A program made the position numbers and the translations under genes. A stretch of 64,000 nucleotides of DNA from Gnetum montanum (Eukaryota; Streptophyta; Gnetopsida; Gnetales; Gnetaceae): NCBI GenBank assembly GCA_015680685.1, contig MNCI01008925.1:368346-432345 (forward strand), given 5' to 3'. How positions within the stretch are numbered: the stretch's first letter is position 1; every line of letters starts with the position of its first letter. This document shows positions 53,264 through 64,000 of this stretch, one piece after another. The notes beneath the pieces were generated by a model. That model did not search any database. It had not been told where the DNA came from and was given only the letters and a program-made list of their open reading frames with translations.

Positions 53264-55312
53264 TTGTAGTTTTTGTTTTCTGACCTCCAAAATGCCCAAA
53301 AGTATACATAAAAAAACATATTAATATACATTACCTGTATTGAAGTATTAATAGCAGGCTTCTAAATTATTGCCTCTTAAAACATGCAGCTTTAATTTTC
53401 GCGGTGTTATATACTTTTATATGGTAAATTGGGATAAAACAGGTAAATTGACATTAAATTCAGGGTGGTGGTGTCACTTGTTTTTATCAGCTTCCTACAT
53501 TTAGGGATTGATTACATATTTTCACATGGATATGATGAAAATAAGGCTTACTAATTGTTAATTGACAAAATCACTCTTTGTTGACATATTAATTGATAGA
53601 ACCACTTCACTCTACCCTTGGTTTCTAGCGCTGGACTTCACTGTTTACATACAACACTACAAATTTGATAGTCACAAGAAGATCAATTTTTAAATGACCA
53701 AATATTGAAATAACATCTACATTTTCAGATTTTTCTATCAAAGATGACATGGGGTGGTGGTGGTAGTTTCTCCACATGGTGTTTCACGTCACAAAAATTC
53801 ATGGTGGTTGACAGGTTTCTTCTTCCGCAGGCCGCTATAAACAATGGGTGAGAGAACACCAAAGGGAGGAGGAAACATTTTCTCACAAGACACAAAGACC
53901 TCTTCTGTAGGTGACATCGGGGACAAAATAGGCCTCTGTCTCTCTTTTTTTGACCAGTGATGGACGTGGTGGCAAACTATGAAGCACATGCAGGAAACGA
54001 TAGCAAAGGCTCCCCCTCTTAGGTGTAGATGTTGGCATCTGCGTAACGTACATCAGAGCCTCTTCTCTAAGGATGCCTGAGTCTTTCTCACCTACAAAAA
54101 TAGGTGGCAACAAGTCTTTCACGCGGTAGTCTCTATTTACACTATAGAAAATGATAGGCACACATACACAACAACCACATGTACGAGTGAGATGCAGGCA
54201 GCCAGCCAATGGCTACACATGTACAAGAAAAGCGTAGGAGGCATCAGGCAGAAGTCTTTCTCTCTACCTATAAAAAAATGGTAGAGACAGGCTACGTACA
54301 CAGGCAGCACAAACGGTGATTTTTCTATTTTTTAGACAAAAACAGACACACGTTTCCTCTCTATTTTCTACCCATGTGGTGTAGAGACGGCAACAAGCAG
54401 TGACAAGGATGGCTTCACCTTGTAAGTGGTCGCGTGCAAATGCAACAAATGTGCAGAACTACGAAAAATCCTCCTTTTTGTTCACGGTGCACGTTCCATG
54501 CAGTTGCAGCAGTCAATTGGTGGACAGCGTAGGCGAGACCAAATAAAATTTGAATTATTTTTTTAAATTGTTTATCGTTTTTTAAAAATGGCATAAATTT
54601 TTAATTTTTATTTTAATTATTTTACTATGTTTTTCAAAACATAATAGAACTATCCTAAAATTAAATTAGATTAAATTTAAGTTCTCAATATTTTGTTTAA
54701 AAATATTATTATTATTATTTTGGTCACATAGCCCTTTGTAGGTGAGACTATTCCTGGATTTCTATACCCATACGGGAGGCGCCCTAGGCTATAGTCTCAT
54801 AAAACGAGTTTTCATAGGTGTTGGTGTGTCCAAAATTTACGCATCAACACCTTTTTGACATTAGAAGGACGGCCAATTTCCCAATCTCTATTTTTCCTTT
54901 ATGTTTCTAAAAAAATATTAATGTTTCTATTTTTTCTTGTTGATTTGCACTATCTATTTCTATTTTTTCTTTCCTGGTTTCATTCCTATTTCTATTCTTA
55001 GTTATCAATTTATAGATTCTAGAGATTTTTCTTTTTTTTAGTTTCTGAAAATTTTGCAATTTCAATTTTCTTTTTAAAAAATAAATAAAAATAAAGTATT
55101 TAAATATTTTTCTATTTTCTTTAATTTTCACAGTTTATTAGCATTTTATATTTCCTATTATTTTTCATTTTATGAGTGAATCTTCCTACAAAACATCTCA
55201 ACAAAGAGCTTCTACTCCTACCCCTAGCCAACAAGCTACTTGTCATTTCACTTTAAGAAAACAACGAGCTTCACTTTTTCCAAGTTAAATTCCTAAGAAA
55301 TCTTGAACTAAG
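53264..55312. other. Noncoding stretch upstream of Tat-like element H
   Basis: No gene seen. Likely includes the 5' LTR and leader of element H, but no second LTR is available to define it. 53900-54400 carries repeated TCTCTACC...GGTAGAGA-type units (see separate entry). 54540-54720 and 54900-55150 are AT-rich low-complexity sequence. Confidence 0.4.
53925..54400. repeat. Degenerate repeats of a hairpin-like motif
   Basis: Four loosely similar units near 53936-53975, 54090-54125, 54256-54290 and 54352-54392 combine a TCTTTCTCTCTACC-like left part with a GGTAGAGAC or GGTGGCAAC-like right part around an A/T-rich centre. The clearest (54270-54294) has perfect 8-bp arms TCTCTACC/GGTAGAGA. Confidence 0.4.
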
Positions 55313-56640
55313 ATGGTAGCCCATCAACCCCTGGCTCCCTTGGTAAGAAACCCTTTTAACTTTAATAACTACCATGACATACCAAAATCTCTTCAGAACA
55401 TAAATATGTTCTTCAATCCTACAACCCCTACAAATGATGCCCACTAGCACATACAATGTTTTGAAACCTTACTAGGGATCCACAACATTGTACATAATGA
55501 TGTGGCATGCAGGGTGTTCATAATAACATTTATGACCAAAGCAACCCAATGGTTCTTAATGTTTCCTTATGCCTCTATTAACACATGGAAAGAATTCAAA
55601 AACAAGTTTTTGAATCAGTTTGACAAATATACAAGCCCTGCTATTGCATCAAGAAACTTCATCAACTTAAGAAAGCTACCCAGGGAAAATGTTAGGGATT
55701 ATAACTTTAGATTCCTTCATTAACTTGCCTATGTACCAAATGAGATGCGACCATAACTTGATGGTATCCTCAACTTCTATCTCTCTACCATCGATCCATT
55801 CTTCACTTATGTCATCAAATCTGATTCTAACATAATAGAAATACAAGGTGCAATGTTTAAAGCTAGGGAATTAGAGTAAATAACCCTTATGAATAGCATC
55901 CAAACTCTATTTGGGATGATGAGTGTTAGTAACCCTTTGCAATCAAACCCTTTACTCTTACCAACTTTTCAAACGTCTAATGTTGTGCCTCAAGTTATTT
56001 CTCCCTTTTAACCAACTCAACCTTTATGTAATTACTCTCAAGGCCTCATGTCCTCTTCATTCTTACCATCCCACACTAGTTTGAATGATGACCAATCAAA
56101 ATCCTTGATCCAATCTATTATAAACCCAAAAAAGACATCAAATTCTATTGAACCACCAACCCAAACTCAAGATCAGATGACCTAAATACTCACTTCAGTA
56201 CAAAAACTATCCAATGAAGTGGTTGAGATAAAGAGAAATAATAACAAAGGCCCTATACAACTAGAAAAATCAAGTGCATCAATTAATGATGATTATTGTT
56301 ATCTTCATAATACAAGGAAACATTTTGAAAAGACTTGTCCTCAATTCTTGGCATTGTATGGTGAAAATACCCAAGGGCAAAAAAATAGGAAAAACCCTAT
56401 CATGGTCTTTAATGTACCTCATGAGACAGAAAATGAAGCAGTTTTCTCATTATAACAAGTTATGTTATGTGACCCTAACCACACAATACTCACTACCACA
56501 AACTTAGTGATATTATGAATGCTACACAGCAACCAACTAGGAATAGTTCCCATACACCTCCAAACAGAAGAGTTCCTAGTCAAAATAATGCAAACAACCA
56601 ATCCGGGTCATCCCAAGTAACTGCCCCACAATAATCAAAA
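55313..56640 (+). pseudogene. gag of element H
   Basis: ATG 55313 (MVAHQPLAPLVRNPFNFNNY), though an earlier start is possible. The capsid-like domain has FETLLGIHNIVHNDVACRVF, KATQWFLMFPYASINTWKEF and KFLNQFDKY, then LPRENVRDYNFRF. A knuckle-like CYLHNTRKHFEKTC (56297-56338) follows the CxxH...HxxxxC form seen in Tat gag. Stops at 55447, 55721 and 55735 among others. Confidence 0.75.
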
Positions 56641-56706
56641 CCCCCTTCTATACTTAGAAGAGCCCCATCTCAACAAGAAGCCAAGGATGAACATAAGATT
56701 TATGAT

Positions 56707-57357
56707 TTGGTTGAGGGCCTAAAAAGAGTTAAAGTCAACATTTCAATGTATGACCTCCTACACTTCAACGAAATGAAAGAGGTGATTCGGGATATGCTTC
56801 ATACACCCGAAGCCCAAAGAGAAAAATCCCCAATCCCCGAAAGGCAAGTTCACTTTGCAGAAAGTCCTAACACACTATCAGTACAAAACATGAATAATTC
56901 CATGTCTAGTAAGAAGGACCACCTCCCTTTCCTAACCACTTTGATTATTTTAGGAAAGAATGTTCATAACTATTTAATGGATTTCAGTGCAACTGTTAGT
57001 GTTATGTCTCTTGACATTTGTAACACCTTAGGAGCACAAATGATACCACAAACAAAAAGTGTGATTCAACTCGATGGATCTAACATACCTATGGTAGGGT
57101 TATTAAAAGGAGCAAAGGCACAACTTAGGAAATACCCTACATTTACATGTTATATGGATATCCTAGTAGTTGACATGACACCCACATATGGTATGCTCTT
57201 ATCTAGGAATTTTGAAGCTAAGTGTGGGGGCTTCTTTAGGTCAGATTTCTTGAAATTATTAATCCCTATCAAAGGAAAATATGAATATATGATTATACCT
57301 AGGAAACCATTTTATAAGCAAGTGGTAACAACTTTCGATCAACAAACTACATCTTAA
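56707..57357 (+). pseudogene. Protease region of element H
   Basis: A 216-codon open stretch. NYLMDFSATVSVMS (56970-57010) is the active-site segment, with Asp-Phe-Ser where Asp-Ser-Gly is expected. DILVVDMTPTYGMLLSRNF (57160-57215) matches the flap and ILGR-type strand. HLPFLTTLIILGKNVHN precedes it. Inactive by the lost Ser-Gly. Confidence 0.7.
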
Positions 57358-57639
57358 GGAAATCAAAACAACAATCATTTTGTTGGAGTGGTCAAACTAG
57401 GACTTGGCAAATATCTCGTAAATGATGATATAGATGAGGCTACATGCATAAACCCTTTTTCATACACATATTCTACTCAATATTACCAAGCTTTTAGGAA
57501 ATGTGAGAAGGTGTATGAAGATACGTTGTCATATCACCAACATGATGGAAAAACCTTTCTTTCTAGTGACCCACCACCACTAGGAAATGATAAAGACATA
57601 AGTGAGATTCTAACTAATGAAATATTCGAGGATGGACCA

Positions 57640-58110
57640 AAATTTGATGATGATCACTGTTACCTTAATGAAAGGGCTAATTTTTCAACTTTTACGAACT
57701 TGAATACTTGGATACTAAGAGTGGATGGTGCTTCTTCCAAGAAAGGATGTGGAGCTAGAATAATGCTTATACCTCTTGGTGAAGCTCCTATTCTTAAAGC
57801 TATTAATTTCACTCAACCATTGACCAACAACATGGTCAAGTATGAAGCACTAATTCATGGGATCAAACTAGCTAAATACTATGATTTGTCCAAACTTAAA
57901 ATCTATAGCGACTCCCAACTAATAATGAATCAAGCCAATGGTATTTTTGATGATAAACACATCACCATGAAAGCATATAAAGGTTACATTCTTGAACTTT
58001 TTAAAGAATTTGAATGTGTAACCATTGAACATGTGCCTATATTCCCAATGCACAAGCCCAAATGGCTACCACTTTGGATATCTCTTTTAAGCATAATGCT
58101 TGGCATTTAA
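57640..58110 (+). pseudogene. Additional RNase H domain of element H (upstream of RT)
   Basis: TWILRVDGASSKKGCGARIM (57708-57767), LTNNMVKYEALIHGIKLAKY (57820-57879) and KIYSDSQLIMNQANG (57900-57943) give the Asp, Glu and Asp of an RNase HI fold. It resembles the archaeal-type extra RNase H of Tat elements. It lies between protease and RT; the usual RT-linked RNase H is also present downstream at about 59440-59800. The last catalytic Asp region is degraded. The frame opens at 57388 with a linker. Confidence 0.8.
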
Positions 58111-59297
58111 AAATCATTATCAAAAAGGTGAAGTCCTATTCCATCCCTAATAATATCCCTTCTTTTCAAGTGTTTGACAATGATGACCATATTTGTAAAT
58201 TCCTATTTTCTAAAGGAGAATTTAGCAATCAAGGAGATACATCCAAGGATGTTCTATTCTTGAACAAGATATCTCCTGAAACCGCAGTTAGGGAAGCTTT
58301 ATTTGATGACCTATACACCAAGGCATTGGATTTATCTAAAAACACTAACTGGCAAACGTTAGCTCAAACTGAAACAATTCATATTCAAAAGGGAGGAAAA
58401 CAATACCCTGTTAAAATAGGAGCTTGTTTACATCTAGATGAAAGACAAAACCTTGTTAACCTATTACATGAATTTAATGATGTTCTAGCTTGAACTTATG
58501 AAGACCTTAGGACTTTTAATCCACTAGAAATGACACATACCATTCCCCTTAGGCCATAAACAAAACCATTCAGGCAAAAGCTTAGACCTGTGAATCCAAA
58601 GATTGAAATCCTTATGAAAGAAGAAATTGATAAACTCCTAGAATCCAAAATAATTTATCTGGTAAGACAATCCTATTGGATCTCAAACCAAGTACCTGTT
58701 TAGAAACGAACTGGTGAGTTAAGGTTATGTATTGATTTTCATAACCTTAATACTTCTTGCATCAAGGATAATTATCCACTCCCTCTTATGGAAGAGTTAT
58801 TACAAATTGTGAATGGTGCTCAAATATATTCCTTTTTGGATGGGTATTCAGGATATAACCAAATTTTAGTGAATAAGAAGGACCAATACAAGACAGCTTT
58901 TACAACAAAGTGGGGAACCTTTCAATTCGCTAAAATATCATTTAGCCTCATCAATGCTAGCTCTACTTTCCAAAGAGCTATGCACAAAACTTTTGAGGGG
59001 CTAATTAGAAAGTGTATTATTATCTACCTTGATGACTTAACTATTTTCTCTAAAGATTTAGATACGAACTTTAGAGACCTTAGAAATGTTTCTATGAGAT
59101 GTAGACAATTTGGCATTACCTTGAATGTAAAGAAATCCATCTTTGGTGTTCAAAGTGATAAATTTTTTGGTCATATAGTGATCAAAGAGGGGATTGTGAT
59201 TGATCTTGAGTGGGGAAATGCAATTTTAGAAGTACCTTACCCCTTATCCAAGACTGATCTAAGGGCTTTCTTTGGTAAGATTAATTTTGTTAGATGA
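58111..59297 (+). pseudogene. RT of element H
   Basis: After a linker (LVNLLHEFNDVLA, 58453-58491) the RT begins with YEDLRTFNPLEMTHTIPL and KLRPVNPKIEILMKEEI. Then LRLCIDFHNLN (58720-58752), FLDGYSGYNQI (58833-58865) and active site IIYLDDLTIFSKD (59019-59057, YLDD intact). SKTDLRAFFGKINF closes it at 59295. Stops at 58490, 58557, 58699 and 59296. Confidence 0.85.
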
Positions 59298-60010
59298 TTT
59301 ATCCATGTCTATCCTGAATTAGTTAGACCATTGAATGATATGCTTAAGAAAGATAGTAATATGCATTGGATAGATGATAGAAAGAATGTGTTTCTTACTA
59401 TTAAAGAAGCTATAATACATGCACCTATCCTAGCTTCTCCTTGGTATGAAAATGATTTCTACTTATATGCCTTTTCTAGCGATGTTACAACTGCTTCTAT
59501 CTTGACCCAAGACATAAACGATCAAGGTGAAAGACCCATAGCTTTCATGTCTACACCATTAAAGGATGCAGAATTAAGATACTCACCTGTAGAGAAGCAA
59601 TTTCATACTATAATAAAAGCCTTGACGAAATTCCGCTCCTACTTGTTAAACTCGAAAGTCTTTGTCATTGTCCCTGATCCAACAACCATCATTACTTTAG
59701 CCAAATTACAAGATCCTAGTGAGAAACGTGCTAAATGGGTTATGAGGCTCCAAGAATATGATCTTCAATGGAAGCTAGCAAAGTTAGTTAAAGGGACTGG
59801 TCTTGCTAAATTAATAGCTAAAGCTTCAGAAAATTGTGATGCATCCATAGATAAAGAATCAATTCTTCTTCATATATTATCCATTAATGAAGAAAACGAT
59901 ATCCCATTTGCTTCCAATCGATTGTATGATCCATGGTATGGGGATATCAAATTTTATTTAACCTTCCATCGTTGTCCCTCATATTTACCTAAATATAAAA
60001 GAAAGCTCTT
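59298..60010 (+). pseudogene. RT-linked RNase H of element H
   Basis: Open from 59331. LASPWYENDFYLYAFSSDVT, RPIAFMSTPLKDAELRYSPV and EKQFHTIIKALTKFRSYL are the RNase H blocks, and PSEKRAKWVMRLQEYDL ends the domain. The first catalytic Asp (normally xxDAS) is replaced (YAFSSD), as is common for the degenerate tether RNase H of Tat elements. Confidence 0.75.
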
Positions 60011-61203
60011 AATATCAAAATGTTCTAAATTCGCTCTAATAAGCAATGAAATATTTAGAAATAATTTCCAAGGGATATACCTTAAGTGTTTGAACCAAGA
60101 GCAAGCTAACTATGCTCTAAAACAACTTCACGCTGAAGGACATATAGGATACTGCTCATTAGTTCAAAAAATTGTGAGGGTTGGTTATTATTGGCCTACT
60201 ATGATTAATGATGCTTATAACCTAGTTAAGACGTGTGTCCAATGCTAGATATTTAAAGGTAAAGATTCTAAAAGTTTGTCCTTGTTACAACCTATAATAC
60301 AAACAAGAATATTTGCTCAATGGGCCTTAGATTTTATTGGAGTGATCAATCCTTTATCTACTACCCTACATAAGTTCATTTTGACAGCTACTGATTATTG
60401 CACACATTGGTTAGAGGTGAAAGAAACCAAAACCGCATCATCTCATGAGGTCATTTGCTTCTTAGAAAATTATATAATTTCCAGATATGGTTATCCTTAT
60501 GCTTTAGTAGTCATTAATGGGCCCACCTTTATTTCCATAGAGTTTACAAATTCTTCTAGAGACCATAACATCATTGTCAAGGCGATAATAAATATTACCC
60601 ACAAGGTAATGGTTTGCCTAAATCTTCCAACACAATTATATTAGATGGGATTATAAAAATGGTAGCCTAAAATCCACAAACCTAGCATGAACAACTAAAA
60701 TGGGCAATTTGGGCTGATATGATTTGTTACAAAGAATCAATCAAGACTACACCATATGATTTAGTGTACGAAAAAGAACCCATATTACCAATTAATTTAC
60801 AAATCCTACATATCAATTCTTCTTGGACTACTTACCAACTAACGAGCATCTAATATCATGAGCATGTGATATTTTGAACTTAGAGCTTAAAAAATTTAAA
60901 GCGATCGAAAATATGTGTGGCGATCAACAAATTGTCAAGAGATGGTTCGATAAAAAATATGTAGGTAAAATTTTTCAAGTAGGTGACCTAGTCCTTAAGA
61001 GAGATAGAGTGTCTAGTCAAACTGGCCCTCAAACTAAGTTTTCCCCTATGTGGTCAGCTCCATTCCAAATTATAGACATCATTGCCCCAAATGTATTCAA
61101 GATTGTTGATTTGCAAGGGCATAGGTTGAATAGGAATTTTAATGCATTTCATTTGAAGCATTTCTACTCAAGTGCCCCACATGGGCAATTGGTAGATTCT
61201 TAG
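60011..61203 (+). pseudogene. Integrase of element H
   Basis: Zinc-binding domain: LHAEGHIG and CVQC (60128-60246). Core: WALDFIGVINPL (first Asp kept, 60321-60356), HWLEVKETKTASS, and VVINGPTF (60510-60533), where Asp-Asn-Gly has become Ile-Asn-Gly. The stretch with the catalytic Glu is frameshifted (60640-60870). C-terminal domain VGDLVLKRDRV, MWSAPFQIIDI and HLKHFYSS ends at a TAG at 61201. Confidence 0.8.
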
Positions 61204-61515
61204 TTGCATGTTTTCTTCCCCTTTTCTTTGCATTTCATATGTATATAGTTGTGTTTCCATATTTTTCTTGCATTTTCATTATTTCTTTCTTAGCATATTG
61301 ATTTAATTGTTGTGTTCTTCATATGATTTTAATAATCATTTTTCATTTGAGTTACTAGACATTGGGTCATCTTAACACCATTGGAAAATAATGTAGATAT
61401 AATATAATCTACTATTATTTTAATATTATATTTCAATAATGCTATAAAATCTGCTATATTTCAATAATACTATAACTCTTTCCAATTGATTCCAAGGTTT
61501 CAGTTTATCTCTTAT
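61204..61515 (+). other. 3' untranslated region of element H, cut by element C
   Basis: T-rich sequence with ACATTGGGTCATCTT (61358-61372), as often seen downstream of Tat pol. No frame. H's 3' LTR is not recognisable before element C begins at 61516. Confidence 0.5.
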
Positions 61516-62424
61516 TGATGAGTGGTGAGGTACCCCTACACTCAACCATACGAAACGAGAGTAGCACATGCGATCCAGTCAAACTCCGCAGACTAAATGC
61601 CTAAACGCCCCATTGAACACTTGGGGTTAATCATTCGTTGTCTTCCCAGACTTACTTGTTGTTGTCACGGTGTATGGTTAAGTAAGTCCAAGGTATATGA
61701 CTTTTTTGGTATTTTCCGATTTATCTCCTATGCTAAACAGTGAAGGGTTGAGAAACTAAAACTAACTCTAACTACAGCACTAAATCCTAGCGTCAGCATC
61801 CGTTCCCACTTGCCAAACACACCCTGAACTGTGCAACTGTGGCTACCAAACGCTAATCGTTACTGGGATTACCACACGTAATGCATGTGCTCGAAGCGGT
61901 CGTACTGAGGAACCTAACTAGCCTAAGTGTGATAAGCAGCCAATTCCTTGACTAACCGTACACATCCGTAGATGCTCATAATCAAGTCGTACTTCTCCCA
62001 CGTTCTAGGAGGAAAGGGTGAGAGAACTAATTGCGATGAGTAGCTGATTCCTTGGCTAGCCGTACACGTTCGTCAACGCTCGTAACCAAGTCGTACTCAT
62101 GCCGCGTTACTAGGAAAGCAGTAAATAACATTAATTAAACCTATCCATGCACTACAAGGTTTATCCACAAAGTTCATCTTTATTGTTGTACACAACTTAC
62201 GTTCAGGTACAAAGCTGCTCGAATAAAGAACCGTTCACTTGGGGGACTCCTACTGCGGGCACATGGAAAATATTCTATCTCTTGGGTGATCAATCCACCA
62301 GAGCTTCGCTACTTTACGCCTAGGATGTCAAATGAAGGGAGTGCCGCCTCTTATTTATAAATATGGCGGCGGACCGCGATATCGTGTATGCGATATCGCG
62401 GCCTATGCAATTCGCGTCTCATCA
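61516..62424 (-). mobile_element. 3' LTR of element C
   Basis: 909 bp, TGATGAGTGGTGAGG to GTCTCATCA. Shares CCCCTACACTCAACCATACG, AATCAAGTCGTACT and AAGCAGTAAATAACA with A's LTRs. It contains an internal local duplication: the CTAGCCTAAGTG...CGTACACATCC unit is repeated, more diverged, at about 62028-62100. Confidence 0.9.
62352..62401 (-). promoter_or_regulatory. U3 promoter of element C: 28-bp near-palindrome plus TATA box
   Basis: TATAAATA on the minus strand (62359-62352). The palindrome at 62374-62401 pairs in 12 of 14 positions, failing only at the two next to the central TA. Outer arms are CCGCGATATCG and CGATATCGCGG. Confidence 0.65.
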
Positions 62425-62435
62425 TACCCCCATGA
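62425..62435 (-). promoter_or_regulatory. Polypurine tract of element C
   Basis: TCATGGGGGTA on the minus strand, abutting the LTR; identical to 16660-16670. Confidence 0.7.
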
Positions 62436-64000
62436 CTGAATGAAAACTCGCCCTCGAGTTCTTTACAATAATATCAGGTAGGTATGGGATTATTGAGGGA
62501 AATGGAACTAATGGAATGACATGTGAACGGTTCATTATTACAAGACTTGACAAAACTGGTGTTCATGATAACAAGGATGAACACCTTATTACAATGACAT
62601 CAAGCCACATTTGGCAGCTGAGAGAAAAGAGTCTTGCTGCTGCCAATGCCTAGATTGCTCCTTCTATTGTCCATCTATAAGCGCATTATCAATTCTGCTC
62701 CTTGCATAGCTACTTCAGCGCTGCTCCATTTGAAGTGTTTGCTCCAGATCCAATCCGTTGTTGTATGATCGCTATCTACACACACAACACAATCATATAT
62801 TAGCAAGGGTAATTGAATCGTTCAGTAAATAATACCTTGCTTCAGTGTAGGTTCATTGGCTAGGTTATGGTATGACGGATATGGACCTGGGAATATGTTA
62901 CTGATGACTACCGAAGATGTAGGGGTTAGGAAGAAAAAAAGAAAAAATTCGAGGCTTAGGAGAAAAATCGAAAAATCAGGCCCCGTACCCCCATGACTAA
63001 TCACGAACCTCCGGTAGCGTTAGAATGGAGAAAGAAAAGGAGTAAGAAAGATAGGTAAAAAGGGACAACTATGGCATCAATGAAATGGATGTCAATATGG
63101 AAATGAACAAAACTAAAATTAATTGCAAGATGTTAAGGAAAAGAAGTTAACTAATGCTCCAAATAGGAGTGTTAGTGGGTCCTTCCCAAAGCAGGCTCAT
63201 GCCGTTAATGCCCTGACAAACCCACATTCAAAGAGTCCGTAGGCTCTGAGAATGTCCTTTGGAACAAGAGTTAAATTCCTTACCATAAGAATTTACCAAA
63301 AAGAAAATAATGCATCATCCAAAATATACACTAATGATACAACCGGCAATGAGGTGAACAATGGAGAGAAGGATGGAAAGAAGAGGATGGAATGGAATCC
63401 CAACAACAAGGTGGTGTATAGCCCCTTGTGTGTTTTATGGTTAATGTGACTTGGCCAATCTCATTTCAACTCTGGGCTCAAACCAACCACTTCTAGTGAC
63501 TTCGCATCAATGCATTCGGTTAAACCATCCACTTGGATAACAAGGATGCATCATCAAAGAGCCACCACCATTCCAAGGAAACAAGGGAGAGAACGAGAAG
63601 GGCCTTAGTTAGAGGGAACACTTTGGTTCCATAACCAGTGCTTGCAGCCCAAATTTTATTTTGTCTAAGGGGTGTGCTTTGAATCCTCACCTTTTTTTTC
63701 TTTTTTTTTTGTATTTTGTGTTTTTATGCATGGGGACCACACCATGCAAAGACTTCTTATTTTTATTGTCTTAGCTTCCGAAGAATGGGTAACATCAGAA
63801 CGGTAAGAAAACTCAAGAAGAAAACATCCAAGCATCCAAGAGAATGATCAACACAAAAGCATCAAGTTTCCTTGAAGTCACACCCTTTGCAATCCTTGAG
63901 TCCTTCCTTAGTTTGAGAAATACCCAGTCACTGGTTCATTAAAGTTCTTATTGGAAGGGAACTGTACATTTCCAAGCCAAGAGAAACCATAGACTTTGAT
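62436..64000 (-). other. Spacer of element C
   Basis: Noncoding. Includes a second GTCATGGGGGTAC site (62985-62996), the family block at 63175-63245 (CCTTCCCAAAGCAGGCTC), and a region near 63640-63760 that is the reverse of E's 40550-40690 (GGTGTGCTTTGAAT; ACCACACCATGCAAAGACTT). No supported gene. Confidence 0.6.

Larger units (their letters stand above)
55313..61203 (+). mobile_element. Element H: Tat-type Ty3/gypsy with RNase H upstream of RT
   Basis: Plus-strand order gag, protease, extra RNase H, RT, RNase H, integrase. This one keeps longer open stretches than the others (up to 305 codons), so it is younger or was decaying more slowly, but it still has many stops. LTRs not identified; element C is inserted 313 bp after the integrase stop. 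Confidence 0.8.
61516..64000 (-). mobile_element. Element C: A/B-type element, runs off the window end
   Basis: 3' LTR (61516-62424), polypurine tract, then sequence matching the spacer of A and B. ORF2 is absent: only about 0.75 kb separates the LTR from the conserved block at 63175, against 3.9 kb in A. Gag and the 5' LTR would lie beyond 64000. Confidence 0.8.

Noticed and set aside
54841-54880. Primer-binding site and LTR end for element H near GCATCAACACC
   Set aside because: Only the T-run and TTTTTGACA resemble a known site; the remaining bases do not match a tRNA complement I can recall.

Overview
This window looks like intergenic DNA from a large, repeat-rich seed-plant genome. It holds no intact host gene. 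The evidence is a dense pile of decayed plant LTR retrotransposons (Athila-type, chromodomain-bearing and Tat-type Ty3/gypsy families), a LINE tail, tRNA-derived SINE heads, and two host-gene scraps: the first coding segment of glutamate decarboxylase and part of a pentatricopeptide-repeat protein. A gymnosperm or another large-genome plant would fit, but nothing seen fixes the species. Almost every reading frame is broken, so nearly all coding entries are pseudogenes.

Layout. 1-111 is the end of an LTR, abutting a minus-strand gag-protease relic (about 112-1365). Element A (2587-11210, minus strand) has both LTRs, an Asp-tRNA-type primer-binding site, gag, a 2-kb noncoding spacer and a long 3' ORF (ORF2), but no protease, reverse transcriptase or integrase. 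Its left side is rearranged: a 390-bp copy of its right flank and an oppositely oriented ORF2 fragment lie at 1634-2586. 11.2-15.8 kb holds a 190-bp tandem duplication and an unknown broken ORF. Element B (from 15785, minus) has LTR, ORF2, spacer and gag-protease, again without RT or integrase. D/F (plus, from 23793) is inserted into B. D/F carries a solo LTR (25990-26840, target duplication GTGTC) and is itself interrupted at 32987 by E (plus, gag-pro-pol). B, D/F and E all lose their right ends at about 41340.

41.3-46.7 kb holds a SINE head, LINE ORF2 remains, about 2.5 kb with nothing recognisable, and a CpG-rich patch with a PPR fragment. 47.2-52.3 kb is a decayed chromovirus ending in a chromodomain. 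A glutamate decarboxylase pseudo-exon follows (52832-53096), then 2 kb of noncoding repeats, then a Tat-type element (55.3-61.2 kb) with an extra RNase H ahead of RT. The last 2.5 kb is the start of element C, a relative of A and B (minus strand) that has lost ORF2.

The most interesting signal is regulatory. In the A/B/C/solo-LTR group, a palindrome built from GATATC and CGCG/GTAC blocks sits just upstream of the LTR TATA box, and reaches 28 bp perfect at 61-88. A similar palindrome-plus-TATA module recurs inside elements A, B and D, about 0.4-0.5 kb upstream of ORF2. The ORF2 start codon directly follows a branch-point-like CTNAY and a 3' splice-site-like TAG or CAG. Together these suggest that ORF2 in this Athila-like group has its own promoter and/or is made from a spliced RNA, and that the pol-less elements keep gag and ORF2 as their payload.
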